Shown: piece by piece, positions 60,425-64,000 of the stretch | How the letters are laid out: the number at the start of each line of letters is the position of its first letter | Position numbering within the stretch: position 1 is the stretch's first letter | Source: Parachryseolinea silvisoli | GTDB taxonomy: Bacteria > Bacteroidota > Bacteroidia > Cytophagales > Cyclobacteriaceae | Length of the DNA stretch: 64,000 nt | Assembly (NCBI RefSeq): GCF_021190955.1 | Contig: NZ_JAIOAO010000002.1 | Span: 1,054,001 to 1,118,000, forward strand | Reading direction: 5' to 3' | Program-made: the position numbers and the translations under genes | The notes under the pieces: generated by a model | Seen by the model: only the letters and a program-made list of their open reading frames with translations | Database searches by the model: none | Told to the model about the DNA's origin: nothing

Positions 60425-62428
60425 CTATCCGTTTGCCATACTCTGGCGTATAGCCAGGTCGCTTTCCGGCAGCGAGAAGAAGAATGTGGTGCCTTTGCCT
60501 TCCGCGGTCTCAAACCAAATGCGGCCGCCGTTCTTTTCAACGAACTCGCGGCATAGCAGCAGGCCGAGGCCGGTACCTTTTTCTTTGCTGGTGCCCGGCG
60601 TAGTAATGCTGTTGAGCGTAAACAGCCGGTTGCGATGTGACGCCGGTATCCCTACACCCGTGTCGGCCACAGAGATAATCACCTGGCGGTCTGTGCGGAG
60701 GAAAGAAAGTGTAATCATGCCATCCTCACCGGTAAACTTAATGGCATTGGTAAACAGGTTGCGCAGCACTGACCGGACCATGTTCAGGTCGGCATACGCT
60801 TGTAGCTTATAGCTATGGAGATTGTTGCGTACGGTAATGTTCTTGCGCTTGATCTCGGTAGTCAGCAGAGACACGGTTTCGTCGGCAATGTCGGACAGGT
60901 TGATTTGTGACGGTTCGTACGACTCGCCCTTCAGCTGGAGCGTAGCCCACTGCAATAAGTTTTCGATGAACTCCGTGGTGTGGCTGAAGCGCTCCTCCAG
61001 GGAGTTGGAGAGCTGTTGGAATTCTTTGGCGCTTACGTCGCCGGCACGCAGTAACGAGAGTGCCAGTTGCAATGAGCTGAGCGGTCCTTTGATATCGTGT
61101 GATACAACGGAGAACAACTTGTCTTTTACCCGGTTTACCTCTTCGAGGCGCTCGCTCTTGTTTTGGATCTCTTCGGTGCGTAACAACACTTCTTTTTCCA
61201 GGCGCTCGTTCTCGTCCTGATTGCGTTTTAGCTCCAGTTCTTTGGCACGACGATTTTCCTTCTCCAGAATATTCCAGCGGTCGCCGAGCGCAAAGGAGAT
61301 GAACAGCATCTGCAAGATGCAGCCGATCATCAGGCCGCTGTAGTTTGTGCTCATATACCCGGGCACAAATCCCAGGTTGCTCATGGTAAAGACAGACGTG
61401 GCGGTGAGGATGGTGATCCAGGCCATCAGGTAATAGCGGGCCGACCGGTATTTTTTATAGAAGCAATACCCTGCGCTGATCAGGGACAACATGCAGTGGA
61501 TCAGGATAAAGTAATGATGGTACTGGTACGAGATCTTGCGGAAGAAAATAAACATCAGAATGCCCGCCAGAACATTCAGCGACATATTCAGCAACATGAG
61601 ACGGTCCAGTAAGCGGCTGAATTTGGGCAGGTTCAGGAACGACCGTGTCAACATGGTGGAGGCTGTGACAAATGCCGGCCCCGAGAACATGGCAAAGACG
61701 TCGTTTAAAACAGGCGTCTGGGGAAAGATGTACAGGAAGGTATATCCTTGAAAGTACGCGACGATATTGATCATCGTCAGCAGCGTGCAGACATAGTAGA
61801 ATGTGATCTTATCCCGTACGGAAAAGAACAGGAACAGCTGGTAAAGCATCATCAGGATCATGCCTCCATAGAAGAGGCCGTTTATCAACTGAATGTTATA
61901 AATACCGTTGAGGAATGCCCGGCGATGCCAGAAGGTTACGGGCAACTGCACCGACGACACGGTATGCACGCGCAAATAAATGGACTTCGACTCGCCTGGC
62001 TGCAGGCTGAACGTAAACACGGGGTGGCGATGGCGCAGGGTGCGGGAGGAGATCGGCAGGGTGTCACCACAAATCTTGTGCACCCATGTCAGCGACGAGT
62101 CCGAAGCCATGTAAAAGTCGATGTGGTCGAGCGGTGCGTAGTTCACCTCCATCATCCAGTCCTTTTCGTGCGAGTCGTTTGTTACATCAAACCGGAACCA
62201 ATGCACCGCCCGGTCGAACCCAAAGTTGGGTGCGTCAGCCGGCGGTAGCGAGTCGAGCTGCATCTCGCGGATACGATCGATGGTCAGCTCGCCGGTGGCG
62301 TCGCGCCAATGCATCATGTTTCCTTTTACCACCACCCAGCCGCTGTCAGACAGCCGCAATCCCTGCGGCAGCGCCGTCAGTGACAGGAGGAGAAGAAGCA
62401 AAACAAGAAGAGGGGTCTTGCGGCGCAT
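60425..62428 (-). CDS. 7TMR-DISM sensor histidine kinase
   Basis: A 667-residue kinase: signal peptide (LLVLLLLLLSLTALPQG), an exported 7TMR-DISMED2-type domain (about residues 25-160), seven membrane helices (about 180-385), coiled coil, HisKA with the phospho-His in FSVVSHDIKGPLSS (about 440), and HATPase with NLFTNAIKFTGEDG, DTGVGIP and GTGLGLLLCREFVE. DISM proteins sense small molecules outside the cell, often carbohydrates. It follows hemB by 16 bp, suggesting one transcript. Confidence 0.9.
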   Translation of the reverse strand: MRRKTPLLVLLLLLLSLTALPQGLRLSDSGWVVVKGNMMHWRDATGELTIDRIREMQLDSLPPADAPNFGFDRAVHWFRFDVTNDSHEKDWMMEVNYAPLDHIDFYMASDSSLTWVHKICGDTLPISSRTLRHRHPVFTFSLQPGESKSIYLRVHTVSSVQLPVTFWHRRAFLNGIYNIQLINGLFYGGMILMMLYQLFLFFSVRDKITFYYVCTLLTMINIVAYFQGYTFLYIFPQTPVLNDVFAMFSGPAFVTASTMLTRSFLNLPKFSRLLDRLMLLNMSLNVLAGILMFIFFRKISYQYHHYFILIHCMLSLISAGYCFYKKYRSARYYLMAWITILTATSVFTMSNLGFVPGYMSTNYSGLMIGCILQMLFISFALGDRWNILEKENRRAKELELKRNQDENERLEKEVLLRTEEIQNKSERLEEVNRVKDKLFSVVSHDIKGPLSSLQLALSLLRAGDVSAKEFQQLSNSLEERFSHTTEFIENLLQWATLQLKGESYEPSQINLSDIADETVSLLTTEIKRKNITVRNNLHSYKLQAYADLNMVRSVLRNLFTNAIKFTGEDGMITLSFLRTDRQVIISVADTGVGIPASHRNRLFTLNSITTPGTSKEKGTGLGLLLCREFVEKNGGRIWFETAEGKGTTFFFSLPESDLAIRQSMANG

Positions 62429-62444
62429 AAAAGGGGGATAGGGA

Positions 62445-63428
62445 CTATTGACGCTTCACGGCCTGCGCAAACTCTTTGGCAAAATAGGTCAGAATAATAT
62501 CTGCCCCGGCACGCTTCATGCTCAGCAGCATTTCCTTCGCCACACGCTCGCCGTCGAGCCATCCCTTCTGTGCCGCCGCCTTCACCATCGAATATTCACC
62601 GCTGACGTTGTAGGCAGCGATAGGTAAGTCGGAGTTGTCTTTCAATAATTTAATAATGTCCAGGTATGCCAGCGCCGGTTTCACCATCAGGAAGTCGGCT
62701 CCCTCTTCGGTGTCCAGCGCGGCCTCGATCATGGCCTCACGGCTATTGGCCGGGTTCATCTGGTAGGTTTTTTTGTCGCCGAACTTTGGTGCCGAATCCA
62801 GGGCATCGCGGAACGGATTATAAAAGCCGCTGGCATACTTGGCGGTATAGCTCATGATCGACACGTCGGTAAAACCATTGTTGTCGAGCACTTCGCGCAG
62901 GTAGCCTACACGTCCGTCCATCATGTCGGACGGGCCGAGTATATCGATGCCGGTTTCGGCTTGTGCCAGGGCCATCTTGCCTAGGATCTCCAGCGTCTCG
63001 TCGTTCAGGATATTACCGTCCTCTACCAGGCCATCGTGGCCGTCCGAGCTGTAGGGGTCCATGGCCACGTCCGTCATGATACAAGCTTCGGGAAATTGTT
63101 TCTTTACCTCGCGCAATGCCCGCAGGTAAAAGAAGTTTGAATCATAGCTTTTGGTGGCCGTTTTATCTTTCAGCGACTCTTCCACTACCGGGAAGATGTC
63201 GAACGCCCGGATGCCTAAGTTCAGACATTCTTCGACTTCTTTCAATACCAAGTCGGTCGACAGCCGGAAAATGCCGGGCATTGACGCGACTTCCACCTTT
63301 TGGTTCTTACCGTCCAGCAGGAAGATCGGGAAGATCAGGTCGTCGGTTGTTACTTTGGTCTCTTCCACCAGGGCCCGTATAGCTGCACTTTTTCGGTTCC
63401 GTCGGGGTCTGTGTGATAGTTGTATCAT
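62445..63428 (-). CDS. hemB: Delta-aminolevulinic acid dehydratase (porphobilinogen synthase)
   Basis: A 327-residue enzyme condensing two 5-aminolevulinates to porphobilinogen. The Schiff-base lysines lie in MSYTAKYASGFYNPFRDA and DFLMVKPALAYLDI. The metal region DVAMDPYSSDGHDG lacks the Cys triplet of Zn-dependent enzymes, so it is of the Mg/K-dependent type. It lies between the DUF3667 gene (22 bp upstream) and the DISM kinase (16 bp downstream). Confidence 0.95.
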   Translation of the reverse strand: MIQLSHRPRRNRKSAAIRALVEETKVTTDDLIFPIFLLDGKNQKVEVASMPGIFRLSTDLVLKEVEECLNLGIRAFDIFPVVEESLKDKTATKSYDSNFFYLRALREVKKQFPEACIMTDVAMDPYSSDGHDGLVEDGNILNDETLEILGKMALAQAETGIDILGPSDMMDGRVGYLREVLDNNGFTDVSIMSYTAKYASGFYNPFRDALDSAPKFGDKKTYQMNPANSREAMIEAALDTEEGADFLMVKPALAYLDIIKLLKDNSDLPIAAYNVSGEYSMVKAAAQKGWLDGERVAKEMLLSMKRAGADIILTYFAKEFAQAVKRQ

Positions 63429-63450
63429 GGTCTGCGAACAATATGTTATG

Positions 63451-64000
63451 CTATAAAATTCCTCGGGTGACGATGTAGCCGGTGAACACTACTGCCGTTA
63501 TAAACAGGCATAGCATCACGGCAAAGATGCCCTTCAGAATACTCTTCCACCAGGACTGTTCATGCACGTGCCGCAGCGATATTGCCACGTATACGCATAC
63601 AACGCCTATGAGCGGCCCGCCAGTATAGCCGCGCCACGCCGGTGTCACCCACAGCAGGAGGGCCAGCAACAGCGAGATCAGAATGTACACAAACGATTGG
63701 AGGTGCATGGTATAAATCAGGTGGTCAACGTAATACGTCTTGCGGCGTATGTAAAAGAGCTTAAAGATCAGGGCATAAACCGGTAGCAGGAAGAACGAAA
63801 TGTACTTGATGTTGTGAAAGAACTCCGCGAGGCCGGCCCGCGCATCCTGCATCATTTGCTCAGGTGTTTTCGCGCCGTCTTTACCATCGTCCCGGGTGGT
63901 GATGCTGACCCCGAACTGTTTTTTCCGGGGTGAAGCTTGGGTCGAGTCGGCAGAGGATACCTTTTCCTGTGTGATGATCTCCTGGCGAATAACCTCTTCG
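63451..64000 (-). CDS. DUF3667 membrane protein, 5' end outside the window
   Basis: The frame is open from the stop at 63451 to the right edge with no stop, so the gene starts outside the window. The visible part has a soluble Lys-rich segment followed by at least four membrane helices (SFFLLPVYALIFKLFYIRR; YVDHLIYTMHLQSFVYILI), with the YxDHL..S.H...F pattern of DUF3667. An internal ATG pair at 63855 is not the true start. Function unknown. Confidence 0.85.
   Translation of the reverse strand, partial: EEVIRQEIITQEKVSSADSTQASPRKKQFGVSITTRDDGKDGAKTPEQMMQDARAGLAEFFHNIKYISFFLLPVYALIFKLFYIRRKTYYVDHLIYTMHLQSFVYILISLLLALLLWVTPAWRGYTGGPLIGVVCVYVAISLRHVHEQSWWKSILKGIFAVMLCLFITAVVFTGYIVTRGIL

Noticed and set aside
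1-64000. CRISPR arrays, transposases, integrases, rRNA and riboswitches
   Set aside because: No regularly spaced direct repeats, recombinase motifs or conserved RNA cores were seen on reading; a covariance-model scan would be needed to exclude small RNAs.

Overview
The window looks like a chromosomal segment of a free-living Bacteroidota bacterium, most likely order Cytophagales. The reasons are family content and gene style: lipoproteins, several 7TM/LytS/hybrid sensor kinases, a Reg_prop-type hybrid sensor, DUF3667 and DUF4230 proteins, a T9SS-like sorting fold, promoters of the TTTG-N19-TAnnTTTG type, and starts without obvious Shine-Dalgarno sequences. The genus cannot be named from this evidence. 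No rRNA, CRISPR array, transposase or integrase was seen. One tRNA gene (Ser, UGA) was found.

Layout. 0-7.4 kb: a tandem AraC-type pair whose first member lacks its DNA-binding domain, a DJ-1/PfpI protein and an SDR oxidoreductase, with a near-identical 30-bp site in front of both the short AraC gene and the DJ-1 gene. Then come a hemerythrin-like RIC protein, a BLUF blue-light sensor and a VIT-type metal transporter. 7.4-12.2 kb: secreted hydrolases and a LytS/LytTR pair. 12.3-17.8 kb: an L-fucose-related module (AraC regulator, divergent Zn-dehydrogenase, GH29 fucosidase, esterase). 18-23 kb: a methyltransferase, alpha/beta hydrolases, a cupin and a PAS protein with no kinase ATPase domain. 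23-27.6 kb: a TPR sensor kinase and an NtrC-type regulator, bracketed by two copies of one palindrome. 27.7-29.9 kb: an AT-richer AraC-amidohydrolase pair ending exactly where a duplicated gene tail begins. 30-34.2 kb: a 1397-residue hybrid sensor kinase.

34.5-43.2 kb is an accessory block of mostly uncharacterised genes: a beta-propeller lipoprotein, a YwqK-like lipoprotein, an HPF-like protein, a macrodomain protein and decayed fragments. It is bounded on one side by tRNA-Ser and on the other by a same-orientation copy of the tRNA 3' end, which suggests an old tRNA-targeted island. A nested palindrome lies just downstream of the tRNA.

43.3-64 kb is more conserved: clpS, recR, an aspartate-type aminotransferase, an alkyltransferase-like protein, a Na+/solute symporter, a second LytS/LytTR pair, hemB and a 7TMR-DISM kinase. 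Its most striking part is a tightly overlapping operon kaiC-kaiB-kaiB-histidine kinase-receiver (54.7 to 50.6 kb, minus strand). This is a clock-like or hourglass-like signalling unit without kaiA, in a genome that also carries a BLUF light sensor. Functions are inferred from motifs; no database search was run.
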